Shown: piece by piece, positions 10,057 through 19,976 of the stretch
How positions within the stretch are numbered: position 1 is the first letter of the stretch
Layout of the letters: the number at the start of each line of letters is the position of its first letter
Assembly (NCBI RefSeq): GCF_000281045.1
Contig: NW_008246075.1
Location: 549,822 to 572,371, forward strand
Length of the DNA stretch: 22,550 nt
Reading direction: 5' to 3'
Source of the DNA: Saprolegnia diclina VS20
Lineage: Eukaryota; Oomycota; Saprolegniomycetes; Saprolegniales; Saprolegniaceae
Program-made: the position numbers and the translations under genes
Notes under the pieces: model-generated
The model's database searches: none
What the model saw: the letters and a program-made list of their open reading frames with translations, nothing else
Told to the model about the DNA's origin: nothing

Positions 10057-11060
10057 GACAGAGCGTACATGTGCGCACGCCAGTGGAAGCGTGCGATGAT
10101 GGCACATACGACGACGCTACTTGGCCGTTCTTGCCCCCGATCGCAGGTGGCATCTACTTCAACAACAGGAAGGTCCAGTCTTTATTTATACAAACAACAA
10201 GTTGTACTGCATTCTCAATTCAGCAGCGTCGCGCCAACGTCAGAGTCAAAAGTGTTGCAAGTGACATGTAGTGGAAGTGATCGGGGCACAGACGTTGCCT
10301 TCCTTGGAGTGAATGAAAGAGTTGCGAAGATCCAGACAACAGAACGTCAAAGTCGCTTGTTAGTATCGAGAGCCCGTAAAGAAACGAAATGCGTCCACCA
10401 TGACGGTATCATTGCCCGCGTCAGCGTGCTCGACAGCGTTTTGCGCGTCGGCAAGTGTCCTCATAAAGCTATGTTTACAGGATACCCGTATGTGTATCAC
10501 GCATACCGGTATCCTGGCTGTAAGGCTGCCACGTAATGTAGGAATGGCGTCTTGGGATTGGCCATGTCGCTTTGGGATTTGACCAATGAAATGTTCCCAT
10601 GTCAGATCGCGGTCAAACTCGATCGCACGGATCTCGAGATGGCCGTCCAGCCATCGTCTATGACGCTAGCGTCACGTCGACCATTGCGCACCAATTGAAG
10701 CTCCAGATTTAGCGAGCTCATCGCGCTGCGAACCAGTGACCTCGGCAGACAAGACATGATGCAGCGTACGCAGAGAAAGAGCATCTCTGATACAATAACA
10801 ATAGCCACAAGGACGCAAGAACACGCTTCACTACTTTGAATATTTGTCTGCATCTCCTTGTCGTCGCAGTGCTTTTCAAAGGAGCAATACCTCGTTGGCC
10901 GAGCATACGATGAGTCAAGAAGAAGGTGCCTGCGATATTCGACGGACTAGACAACCTGTACACAGTATAGCGCCGTGTTAGTAGGTAGCGACACCAATGG
11001 AGCGAGTGCAGAGTGCACAAGAACGTCTATCGGTTTCGCGTCGTTTCAAAAATTTCGACG
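10057..11060. other. Intergenic region between myosin and DRC1 genes
   Basis: About 1 kb with no gene I can name. It holds the 3' flank of the myosin gene, an imperfect hairpin at 10475-10523, and a minus-strand stretch (about 10650 down to 10340) that stays open for roughly 100 codons after a CTAG. That open stretch could be a decayed or unrecognised exon. Plus-strand frames here look like chance. An ATG at 10997 opens a 63-codon frame that overlaps the DRC1 start out of frame. Confidence 0.45.
10475..10523. repeat. Imperfect inverted repeat (hairpin)
   Basis: The left arm GGATACCCGTATG (10480-10492) pairs with CATACCGGTATCC (10502-10514) at 12 of 13 positions across a 9-nt loop. After a 4-nt bulge (10515-10518), TTACA at 10475-10479 pairs with TGTAA at 10519-10523. 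The function is unknown. It could be an RNA hairpin or a remnant of a small inverted-repeat element. Confidence 0.6.
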
Positions 11061-13465
11061 ATGGAGCTCAAGACCGAGGGCGAGGGCAACGACCGCGAGA
11101 CGCGGGTGCAAGCCCGGCGCGGGCGCATCGAGGCGCGGAATGCGAGCAAAGACGACGAGAAGATGAAGAAGAAGACGACGGGCGGTGACGCCAAGCGCAT
11201 GAGCCGCGGATCGCAGCAGATTGCCGACAGTCTCAACCAGCTCGACCGACGCAAGGTCGCATTTTCGTCCACGTCCCTTCCATCCACCGTCCTCCCTAGC
11301 TGGCCGGGATCCAAGAGGTGACCGACGTCCGCGTCCGCGCCGACGACAAGGAGAACGTTCGGCGCATCGACGAAGAAGACCGCAAGCAAAAGCGGATCGA
11401 GAAGCTCCAGCAAGAAGCCATTTCGAGCGGGTCTCGGAACGCCGCCGTCGAGATGCGCTGGGCCGATCTGTACGATTTCAACATGCCCCAAGAGCTCCAC
11501 AAGGTTCGTTCATAGTCGATAGAGACGGTGATGTCAACGGGTCGACTGTAGCAACTGCAAGCGCAGGAGGAAGCGTGCAGCGCAATCCTCGAGTCCAAAG
11601 ACAATGTGATCAAGGACTTCCAGGCGCAGTTGAAGTCCAAAGACGAAGAGTATGTGATTGCGCTCAAGGTCGAAGCCGAAGACATTGAAGCGCTCGTCGA
11701 CCGCATGAGCCAGCAGTACCGCGAGATGCAGGAGGAGTATGAGCTCGAGCTCGAGCAGATCGAAGACGCCTTTCTCAAGGTACCGTCATGGCAGTGCGCT
11801 TCATCGTCAACTCGGAATGCTCTCTAGGAGCGCGACGAACTCATTACCGGCAACAAGTCGGAGATCGACTCGCTTTTTGAGAAACGACGCGAGATGGAGA
11901 TGACGTACATGGAGGCCAAGCAAGCCCGTGACGAGATGAGTCAAAAGGAGATTGAAGACTTGCGCGTCAAGGACGCCGAGGACTACAACAAGCTCAAAAT
12001 CAAACTCGAAACGGATATTCAGACCCTCGAACAGCAGCTCGAAGAAGTGGGGTTTTTGAGTTTTCTATTTCGTTTCCACAATGCAATCTAGATGCGCGCG
12101 ACGTACCAGCTCAATACGGAGAAGCTCGAGTACAATTACCGCGTCTTGACCGAACGCGACATGGAAAATTCGGCGACGTTGAGTCAGCAAAAGCGAAAAT
12201 TGAGTCGGCTCAAGGACGCACTGAGCGCGCTCATTCAAAAGTACACGCAAACCGACACGGCGCAGCGGCATCAAAACACCGAGCTCACGGAAGAGTACCG
12301 GCGCATCACCAAGCAGTACAAGGACCTCCAGAAGAAATTTCAACACTTTGAAGAAAACGACGGCCGCAAATTCGACGAAGTTTGGGCCATGCATGAAGCC
12401 GAAGCGCTCGAGCAAATTGAGAAGGTTCTGCAAGCCGACCGCATCATCCACGAACAGCAACTCGGGCTCGTTTGGGTCAACAATCCTCTTGTTTGAGAAA
12501 ATGCAACTCAAACTCAAACCATGTAGGTGCCACCGGCGTGCGACCTCCGGCACGTCGATGCTGTCGTGCTCCGCAAGCAGCAGCTCGATGACGCTAACGC
12601 CAAGGCCACCGAAGTCCACGACGAGACGACCGACGTCCCCGAGCACCGCATCTCGAGCGCCAAACTCAAATACATGCTCAAACTGCTCTCAACCGAGGCC
12701 GGGTTCCTCGTCCACGGCGCGGTGCTCCAAGCTATCGACAATATGGACGACGACGAAGCCGACCTCGTGCGCGCCGACGCGATTCTCAAGTCGCTCGGCG
12801 TCGAATCGGAGGCCGACATGGAGCGTCTTCTCTCGTATGTTCTTCTTGTCGACTGGTAGCGTCTGGAGTTTGTGCTAGCTTTTTCTTTCACGACGCGCGC
12901 GACAATGAGAGTCGCCCGGGTGCCGACGTGGCCAAGCGGCTCGGGCTCAAGATCCACCCGGATGACGTCATCCAGACCATCAAAGTGTTTGTGCAGGTAG
13001 CGGCCAATTGCATTGGGCTGTATACGCAATGGAGTTGATGTAGGAGCTCAACGAAGAGAAAAAGGCCCGCGGAAGTCGAGGCGCGCGCCGCCTCAAGGAG
13101 AAGATGGAGCAAGAGAAGGCGCAGCTCTCGGGCGCGTCCCCGTCCTTTCGGAAAGACCACAAGCAGTTTTGGAGTCGCGCCCAGCGCGTCCTGCCCGCCC
13201 AGTCGCAGCGGTACGAACGTACGCTGTCCAATGGGCTCCAAGTCGATGGTTTGCTAGTGTCTGGACGTCGCTCGAGACGGGCTTGACGTCGTACCTCCAC
13301 GTACTCAAGCAGCGCAAGGGCCTTATCGACGACGTCTCGACGCTCCAAGCCCAAAACGTCGAGCTCAAGGGGCTTCTCCGTCAGTACCTCGGCGCGGCCG
13401 TGAACGAAGAGCTCTTGATTCCACCGACGCAAATGATTCGCGTGCAAGAGCCGTCGCACCAGTAG
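11061..13465 (+). CDS. DRC1: Dynein regulatory complex subunit 1 (nexin-DRC), flagellar axoneme
   Basis: Nine exons: 11061-11255, 11300-11503, 11552-11779, 11828-12046, 12092-12475, 12527-12834, 12879-12996, 13044-13210 and 13258-13465. They join into 676 residues, close to the roughly 740 of vertebrate DRC1. The protein is almost all charged coiled coil. DRC1 landmarks are present in order: the N-terminal RRGRIEAR region, VRVRADDKENVRRIDEE, WADLYDFNMPQELH, the long central coil with EDIEALVDRM and LFEKRREMEM, then IIHEQQLGLVW followed by VPP. A C-terminal FWSRAQRVLP...VWTSLETGL segment is typical of the family's C-terminal domain. DRC1 scaffolds the nexin link between outer doublets and controls inner-arm dyneins. 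The gene therefore points to a flagellated zoospore. It converges on PPIL3 with only 39 nt between the stop codons. Confidence 0.92.
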
Positions 13466-13504
13466 TGACGAGACGTCGTCCTGCGAGTATATTATGTAGT
13501 ACAA

Positions 13505-14226
13505 CTATTCGGCGAGCGGGTTGGCGTGGATCGCAATCGAGTCGAGTACAATCTCCTTGAGTGGCCGGGACTTGGCGTCGACCGGCGTCTTCTCCATCGC
13601 GTCCAGCACGTCAAAGCCGTCAATGACCCTGCGCCATAATGAGACTCTCCAAGAGGACGCAAACACGTACTTGCCAAAGACCGTGTACACGTTGTTGAGG
13701 TGCGGCTGCTTGGCGTACGTGATGAAGAACTGCTGCTTGTTGGTGTTGGGACCGCTGTTGGCCATCGAGACGATCCCGCGCGCATTGTGCTACGCATGTA
13801 TACGATGCATCAACTAGAGACAGCGGTATGGCGAGCGTACGCGGTTTTGCGGATGGAACTCGTCGTTGAACTTGCCGCCCCAAATGCTCTCGCCGCCCTT
13901 GCCCGTGCCTATGGATGATGAGGAGGTGGAGAATGCTACGTGCCGCCAGGGCAGACGTACCGGTGGGATCGCCGCCTTGGATCATAAAGCCCTTCATGTT
14001 GCGGTGGAACGTCGTCTTGTCGTACGCGTTGCTGGCGCAGAGCGCAAGAAAGTTCTACGAGCCGTGGGCACGGAAGGCGGGCAGGCGCGCGCGTACCTCG
14101 GCCGTCGTTGGCACCGTGTCGCAGAAGACCTCGATCTTGATGTCGCCGAGGCTCGTATGCAGCGTGACCGACTACGTCATGGGATGTGAGCGGCGCCGGT
14201 CCAGCATGCATGGGTCGGTCCACCAT
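13505..14226 (-). CDS. PPIL3: Cyclophilin-type peptidyl-prolyl cis-trans isomerase, PPIL3-like
   Basis: Six exons: 14226-14224, 14171-14097, 14054-13961, 13908-13841, 13789-13671 and 13628-13505. They give 160 residues, against 161 in human PPIL3. The protein is a bare cyclophilin domain: [58 protein letters not shown] and [14 protein letters not shown], then YTVFGK and the end IHANPLAE. The catalytic Arg is present in FHR. The position of the CypA Trp121 falls in QPHL, as in the PPIL3 group. PPIL3 is associated with the spliceosome in other eukaryotes. The first exon holds only the ATG: GT follows it at once, and the next exon opens with the conserved SVTLHT after a GTAG acceptor. Reading straight through from the nearer ATG (14178-14180) would hit a stop. 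Confidence 0.93.
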
Positions 14227-14652
14227 CGTTCAACGCGCTTGGAAATGCCACGACGTCAAGCAACGTCGTATTATCATTTAAAAGAGGTTTTCGCGATATT
14301 GCAAATTCGACTGGGGTTCAAGTGACATCTCAATATCCGATTGTAGAGGGTTTTGGGAAAGTTGAAAGCTCACAGAGCCGAGACGAGCTACCACGCATTA
14401 ACTTACTCCACCACTCACAGCTTTGTACATGGCCGGCAGCTTTGGCTGCTGCGTCATTGCGTATTGTCTAGCTCATCTAAGCACCGGCTTGATAAATATG
14501 CTACGTCGCCTTGCACATGTTGATCTCTGTTGGGAAGCAGCATGGGCATAAGATAGATTCCCGAGGTTGAAGGAGTTGCACGCATACTGCTGTACGTATA
14601 TACATTCGCACGGCGATAATTTATGATCAAGGGAAAGACCGTACTGGTCGAC
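14227..14652. other. Intergenic: PPIL3 5' region and 3' flank of the SerK-like gene
   Basis: A 426-nt stretch between two leftward genes. It must contain the PPIL3 promoter on its left side and the 3' UTR of the SerK-like gene on its right. It is less GC-rich than the genes. I see no convincing TATA box or open frame of its own. Confidence 0.5.
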
Positions 14653-16584
14653 TTAGACAGTGGCGACCGGGTCAAAGTAGGGCTGGCGCATGCGCTCGAG
14701 CGGGATCTTGATCGGCGGCAGGTCGTCCGAGAACGCATGGCGGGACGTCTTTGGCGGGAAGACCGAGTCGGAGAGCGCCATGGCGATGACGTCGGCTTTT
14801 GTGAGCGTATCGCGGCCACAGTCGGGCCACACATCGACCGTGATCGACTCGTCCTCGAGGTAGTCGACAAGGACCGCAGGCACAGTGATGAGGCCGAGCT
14901 GGACGCCGACCGTGTACCGATGGTGGCCATCCAGAATCGCGCCCGTCTTGCGGTCCACGAGGAGCGGTTCAAGGTACGCGTCCCACTTGACCGTCGCGCG
15001 GCGGAGACCATCGACGCGGGCTTCACTCACGATTTGCTCGTGGGGTTTCAGCCACGAGACAAGGACGAGGGCGACCGCAAGTCGCTTTGGGCAGCGCTCG
15101 CGCTCCGTATCGAAGCGGTACTTGTAAAAGTACGAGGTCGGATCCGTGATGCGCGACACAAAGAACTCGCGGTACTTGTTGGAGCTGTCCATGACATCTT
15201 CGAGCGTCTGCGCCATGCGGCCCTTGATCCGCGAGAAGGACGACGTCGGGTCGTTGGCTCGAATGGCGTCGAACGCATCGCTCTTATTTGGATTCTTCTT
15301 GTTGGGGCGCGACACGAGATCGAGCGACGACGAGGCTTGGGCCTCAATTGCTCGGAACCGGTCGCGAAAGACACCGCGGACCACAGTGAGCGCAAGCTGT
15401 GTCGCGCCCGAGAGCACTTGGATCGATGCTTTCCGAACAAAATCACGCTTCCGTGTGCGGGGCACGCTTGCAAGGGCGGTTGACGACTCTTCGGGTAGGA
15501 GCGCCACCGTCGGGCAGCCAAAGCCGAGGGTCCCTTCGGTGGGGTCGGCGCGGAGCGTTTCTAGCGGGATCGAGATGGGCGGGAGCGAGTCCGTAAATCG
15601 GTGGCGACTTGTCTTGGGCGGAAATACGTTGGGCGAGAGCGACATGTCGATGACCTCTTGCTTTGTGAGGGAGCTCCGCCCGCAGCCAGGCCACACGTCG
15701 ACAGTAATTTGGTCGTCCCCCAAGTAGTCGACGAGCACCACAGGCACTTGCTTCAGCTGGAGCTGGAGGCCGACCGTGTACCGGTGGTGCCCATCGAGGA
15801 TTGCGCCGGTCTTGACATCGACGAGGAGCGGCTCCGTGTAGGCGTCCCACTTGATTGTGGCCTTCTTCAGGCCATCGACGCGCTCCCAGCTCACGATTTC
15901 TTCGTGCGGCTTGAGCCATGAGAGGCACACGAGGACGACAGTTGCTTTCTTGGGCTCCGTCTCGGCGTCCGACCGGTACTTGTAAAAGTACGACGTGGGG
16001 TCTGTGAAGCGCGAGACGAAGAAGTCCATGCTGACGTTGATCCCACCCGTGGCGCCTATACGCACGCAACCTTTCGCATCAGTCAACAGCGTGCGGGACG
16101 GACAATCGACGTACCGCTGTTGGAGCGTGGCCGGAACGAGGTGTCATCGCGGGTCGTGGACTGCCAGAGGTGCTTGCGGTTCGTCTTGCTGGATGACGGT
16201 GCGGTAAGCGCTGTGGTCGAATCGTTCGTCGGCTGGTCGACATCGTCCATGAGATGGTCAAAGATGCTGTGGAGCGCGCTCGTCGTGTAGCCTTGCGCGC
16301 TCATGAAGAGACGCATCGAGATCTGCTTGAGGACATCGCGCTTGCGTCGCCGAGGAACCTCAATGAGGTCCGAGCTTGCGTGCTCGTCGTCGGTGTGATC
16401 GCGCTTGGCACGCTTCGGGCTTGGCACCTCGGGCGTCTCGGGCTTCTCGCGGTAGGTCAACGTCTTCTCGTAGCCGAGAGCAGGCTCCGTCGCCTCAAGT
16501 TCCCTAGGTCCATGGACATGCATGAGGTCGTCGGCTTCCTCGCAGCATGGAGGCTTCCGCGTACATGCTTCGAAGCGGCAGCAT
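14653..16584 (-). CDS. Tandem ParB/SbnI/SerK-like (free serine kinase-like) two-domain protein
   Basis: Three exons: 16584-16565, 16503-16115 and 16055-14653. They join in frame into 603 residues. Two copies of one domain lie at about 147-310 and 433-600. Each has FFVSR.TDPTSYFYKYR, SWLKPHE (Glu 188 and 476), WDAY.EPLLVD.KTGAILDGHHR (DGHHR at 224-228 and 512-516), VDYL, ITVDVWP.CGR and FPPKTSRH (281-288 and 569-576). LKPHE, ILDGHHR and PPKT-H recall the archaeal ADP-dependent serine kinase SerK and staphylococcal SbnI, ParB-fold enzymes that phosphorylate free L-serine. From KPHE onward the copies differ at 29 of 121 aligned positions by my count, at a constant 288-residue offset. The N-terminus is Ser/Thr-rich with basic patches PKRAKR and PRRRKR. 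The first exon (MLPLRSM) is the least certain part; an unspliced start further upstream, or the Met of MHVHGP, is possible. Enzyme activity is inference. Confidence 0.82.
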
Positions 16585-16868
16585 CGTCGACGGCGCGTCA
16601 AATTGAGGAATGTTGCGACGTACAAGAGGCTCATCATTCTGAATTTAATTGGTGCAATTCAGTGCTGCATACATTCCCCAAGCTTATCCCTTGGAGCGTT
16701 ACACGTGATTATTATAATACAATGATGCGAATAAAAACACTCGAGATTTTATTGATTTTACGCCCCTTGACAGCACATTCATCATTGGCGGGCCGCTATT
16801 TTAAAACACGTGCACTGCGTATTTTAATACAAACATCACCGCGCTATGAAACGCTCCGTCGCGCCGAT

Positions 16869-16909
16869 GCTGATTGGTAACACGTCATTGACAATTTTGG
16901 CCAATCAGC
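16869..16909. promoter_or_regulatory. Inverted pair of CCAAT boxes
   Basis: GCTGATTGG at 16869-16877 and its exact reverse complement CCAATCAGC at 16901-16909 face each other across 23 nt. ATTGG/CCAAT is the core bound by NF-Y-type factors. The site lies about 290 nt upstream of the SerK-like start and about 890 nt upstream of the CRT-like start. Regulation of either gene is inference. Confidence 0.35.
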
Positions 16910-17682
16910 GCGGTGCAGATCCGACCAGGAGGCTTCTTTTTTGCAGCATTTCTTGACGTACCTCTGTCTATCGATGTTCTGTTGCAATGCATAAAGCAAA
17001 TTACTTATTCCAATATCATGTCGATTTAAAAAACCGTTATACATGCATAGAATGCGTGATGCGATTTTGTAATAAAAAGAATAGAAGTGGCGCCAAATTG
17101 ATGTCCGAGCAGCTTTCGTCGACGGTACAAAATTGTAGCTTTCTCGGGTCCGACAACTCGCACGCGCAAGATGCATTTGTCCGCAAAAGCTCGCACTCAT
17201 AGAGGGATTCTTTCGGCGGGCCAATATTCGACCCGTCGAAACGCAATATTCCTCCAATTCTCGTAAAATTGTACTAGTACAAGTCTTTTGCGCCAATAAT
17301 CCCCGCATCGAAGCGGTTTGGTGTTGCTCTGTCCGTCATACCCGACAAGCGTTATAACTGATTCTAGCTTAAGTCATTGGCATGCTTCAGTACGTATCTT
17401 TACACTGTGACACATACCACCTCGCTCACTCGCTCCAATGTTCTTGCTCAATGCGATCCTTGCACCAGCATTGCTGTGCGCGAGGTACCAGTACAGGTAT
17501 GATCCTTGTCCGTTTTGACCCTTCCGCTCCCACTTCTTCTTTTGTTCTCCAGATGAACTTCTGCGGTTACTGATCAGAGCAGTCAGAACCATGACGTGGC
17601 GCGTCAGCTGCCGTCTCCTCGATCGGACGTATTGTGCAGGGTCAGAACAGGGTAGCCCAAGCCACCAAGTGGTATCCGCGAC

Positions 17683-17690
17683 TATATAAA
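17683..17690 (+). promoter_or_regulatory. TATA-like element upstream of the CRT-like gene
   Basis: TATATAAA lies 106 nt before the ATG at 17796, on the correct strand and at a plausible distance for a short 5' UTR. Many oomycete promoters lack TATA boxes, so this is only a candidate. Confidence 0.3.
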
Positions 17691-17795
17691 TGGGAGCACT
17701 TAGTATCTTTGAGATGGCATTGTACACCGTGCAAGTGTTGGACAATTGTTCGATTCCTGGTAGCGAATCGATTTAAGCTTCGAAAATCCCGGCCT

Positions 17796-19500
17796 ATGTA
17801 CGACAAAGCAAAGCAGGATTTCCTCACAGCCTTGCGCACGATGGCGGTCGATGCGAAGAAGCTCGTGGTGCCCCTTGCGTGCCTCATCCTCTCGCGTTGC
17901 GTCGACCGCGTCCTCGACACGTACCTTGAGTACCGACTGGCAACCTACTTTATGGCGAGTGTAGGCGCATCACGTACGCCTACGGGCCGTTTCTATGGTA
18001 CTTTTCCAATATAATCCTCCCGATCGCCTTCATGGTCACGTCGTGGCCCGTCGTGTGGTAAGGTCACGCCGAACTTGACGTTCGAGCGCTCAATGCGAAG
18101 CGTTGGTAGGTACAAGATGTGGTTTACGGACGAAATCACACCCGAGATGCACAAGTTTCCGCACTACAAGTACGCGCTCATGGGCTTTTTTGACACGGCG
18201 TACAACCTCCTCGCTGCGTTCCCGACGCCGCACATTGGGTATTCCACAAACTGGATTCGTTCGACTGAATCTAGATCTGAATATGGATTTGGTTGTAGTG
18301 GCAATTTTGCCAACGTGCTCGACCAGCTCAACTTGCCGTTCAACATGGTGCTCTCGGCGATCTTCCTCAACACCAAGTACAAGCGCTGCCACATTCTTGG
18401 CGCGATCCTCGTACTCTACGGCGGCTTTGTCAACATGATTCCTCTCTTCACGGGCGGCAAGACGCTCAACATGCCGGACCCCAGCGCCTTTTGGATCCTT
18501 CTCTACATCTCGGCGCTACTTCCGGCGGCAGCCTCCAACGGTATCTGACTAATTTGCTGGCCTCGTTTCTGATGGGGTACACGGACAGTCTACAAGGAAA
18601 TTGGCTTGAAGGACGTGGATCTGGATATCTGGTACGCCAACGCGTGGATCAGCTTTTACCAGATTCTCTTTGGTATTCTCACCATTTGGACGATTCGGGT
18701 ACGTTCTCGCCAACAACATTGGCATTGATAAATCATGATTTATGAACAGGTCCCAGCGCTATGCGACCCGCCAGTGCCGTGGTCGGAGTTTGTGCCGTAC
18801 GTTGGAAAGGCCCACGATTGCTTTCTCGGGCGACCTGTCGAGCTGAACGGCGAGCATCTTCCGTGCGACGAAGGTGTCTTTACTACGTTTCTCTGGTTCA
18901 TCCTCTTCAACATGACGTACAACCAGGTACTCTGCACCATGCCATCTCTCGTCCTAACAGCTCTTATTTGGACGTAGCTGATGTTGTACATCTTCAAGGA
19001 AGGCAGCAGCGTCCTCTTTGTGGTCTCGTCGGCCATTTGCCTCCCTTTGACAGACGTTCTGTACATGATTCCGTTCATCACGGGCGCGGACGCGTCGCAA
19101 ACGTTTACGATCTACGACGGGTTTGCGCTCTTTGTTCTTGTGGTACGACCATCAGATCTGATTTGAGTCGAGATCTAGAGCTTGTTTATTCTAGATTGGC
19201 CTTTTAGTCTACCACTCGGAGAAGGAGAAGCGCGTGAGCGAAGGTGGAAGCCGGTCCATCGACAAGTCGCCCATGTTCACGTCGCCAACGCTCCAGCGCA
19301 CGCACCTCATGCGGTCGCAGCGCGGCCGCGTCGTATATCGGCAGAGCCCTCTGTTTCCAGGCAAGAGCCCGCTCTTGCGTCGGTCCAACTCGCCAGCTCG
19401 CCCGACGTACGGCACACCCGACCGGTCGCGTCCGTTGCGTACGCCCGAGACACCGAAAAAGAAGAAACAAAAGAAGAAGGCGGCCGAGGCCATGGTGTAG
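17796..19500 (+). CDS. CRT-like (chloroquine-resistance-transporter-like) membrane transporter, copy A
   Basis: Eight exons: 17796-17920, 17965-18057, 18110-18238, 18299-18540, 18589-18698, 18750-18926, 18978-19142 and 19195-19500. They give 448 residues. The protein is a multi-span membrane protein of the drug/metabolite transporter type: segments around LVVPLACLILSR, FSNIILPIAFMVTSWPVVW, LGAILVLYGGFVNMIPLF, LLYISALLPA and LFVVSSAICLPLT, then FALFVLVIGLLVYHSEK. A polar loop with cysteines at 238, 257 and 272 sits before the late spans, as the Cys-bearing loop does in PfCRT. CRT-like proteins move peptides, amino acids or thiols across vacuolar or plastid membranes elsewhere; the substrate here is unknown. 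The C-terminal tail (about 80 residues) is rich in SP/TP sites and ends in Lys runs. Its tail-to-tail paralogue shares six intron positions. Confidence 0.85.
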
Positions 19501-19976
19501 ACCAGGAACGCCTAGATTGAAGCGCGTCGAACGGCTGGGGCGTTGACGTGATCTGTAAACGGGATGAGAAACCACGCAAGTCAACAAAGTAACATGAAGT
19601 ATGCGAATGGTGTTTTGTGCATTTTGTGTAAACGAACGATGAGGCCAGATGTAGGTCATCGTGCACCTGGATCGTCGAAAACAACGTCTTCGACAACCAT
19701 AAGTTCTTAGGTTCTGTGGTACTATAGCAGGTTGGTAGTGACGCGTTGTGTACAGCAGAGACATCTTGCTATCTGGCTCGGGCAGGATGTCGAGGCGCCG
19801 CCACCAAGCATTGACGAATCTATCTCCGAGGCAAAACGTTGATCAACCCAAGCGAGAGCAAAAAACAAGCGCTCGATTGATATCTTGATAATTCGACATA
19901 CAGGCAAAACTATCCAAGCTCGACACGTTTCCAGCTTGAAACTCTCGATTACTACTGCTTTCGCTTAGAGATGCCG
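19501..19976. other. Spacer between convergent CRT-like genes
   Basis: These 476 nt lie between the two facing stop codons and must hold both 3' UTRs and polyadenylation signals. I see no gene. Frames on the minus strand here are short and unlike any family I know. Confidence 0.5.

Larger units (their letters stand above)
16585..17795. other. Long divergent intergenic region, partly AT-rich
   Basis: This region lies between the starts of the leftward SerK-like gene and the rightward CRT-like gene. About 16640-17100 is AT-rich with many short A or T runs. It holds an inverted pair of CCAAT motifs (16869-16909) and, close to the right gene, a TATA-like string at 17683. A 154-codon minus-strand frame (17308-16844) in the AT-rich part shows no family motif, and I do not call it. 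Confidence 0.5.

Noticed and set aside
10602-11020. Minus-strand hydrophobic frames upstream of DRC1
   Set aside because: Short, mutually overlapping and without a family motif or a consistent set of splice sites.
12065-12646. 193-codon minus-strand frame
   Set aside because: It is the antisense of DRC1 exons 5 and 6, whose coiled-coil family motifs are plain on the plus strand.
14623-15483. 286-codon plus-strand frame
   Set aside because: It is the antisense of the SerK-like second domain, which shows a clear duplicated protein domain on the minus strand.
16844-17308. 154-codon minus-strand frame in the AT-rich island
   Set aside because: No domain, no coding-like composition relative to its neighbours, and no homologue I can recall.
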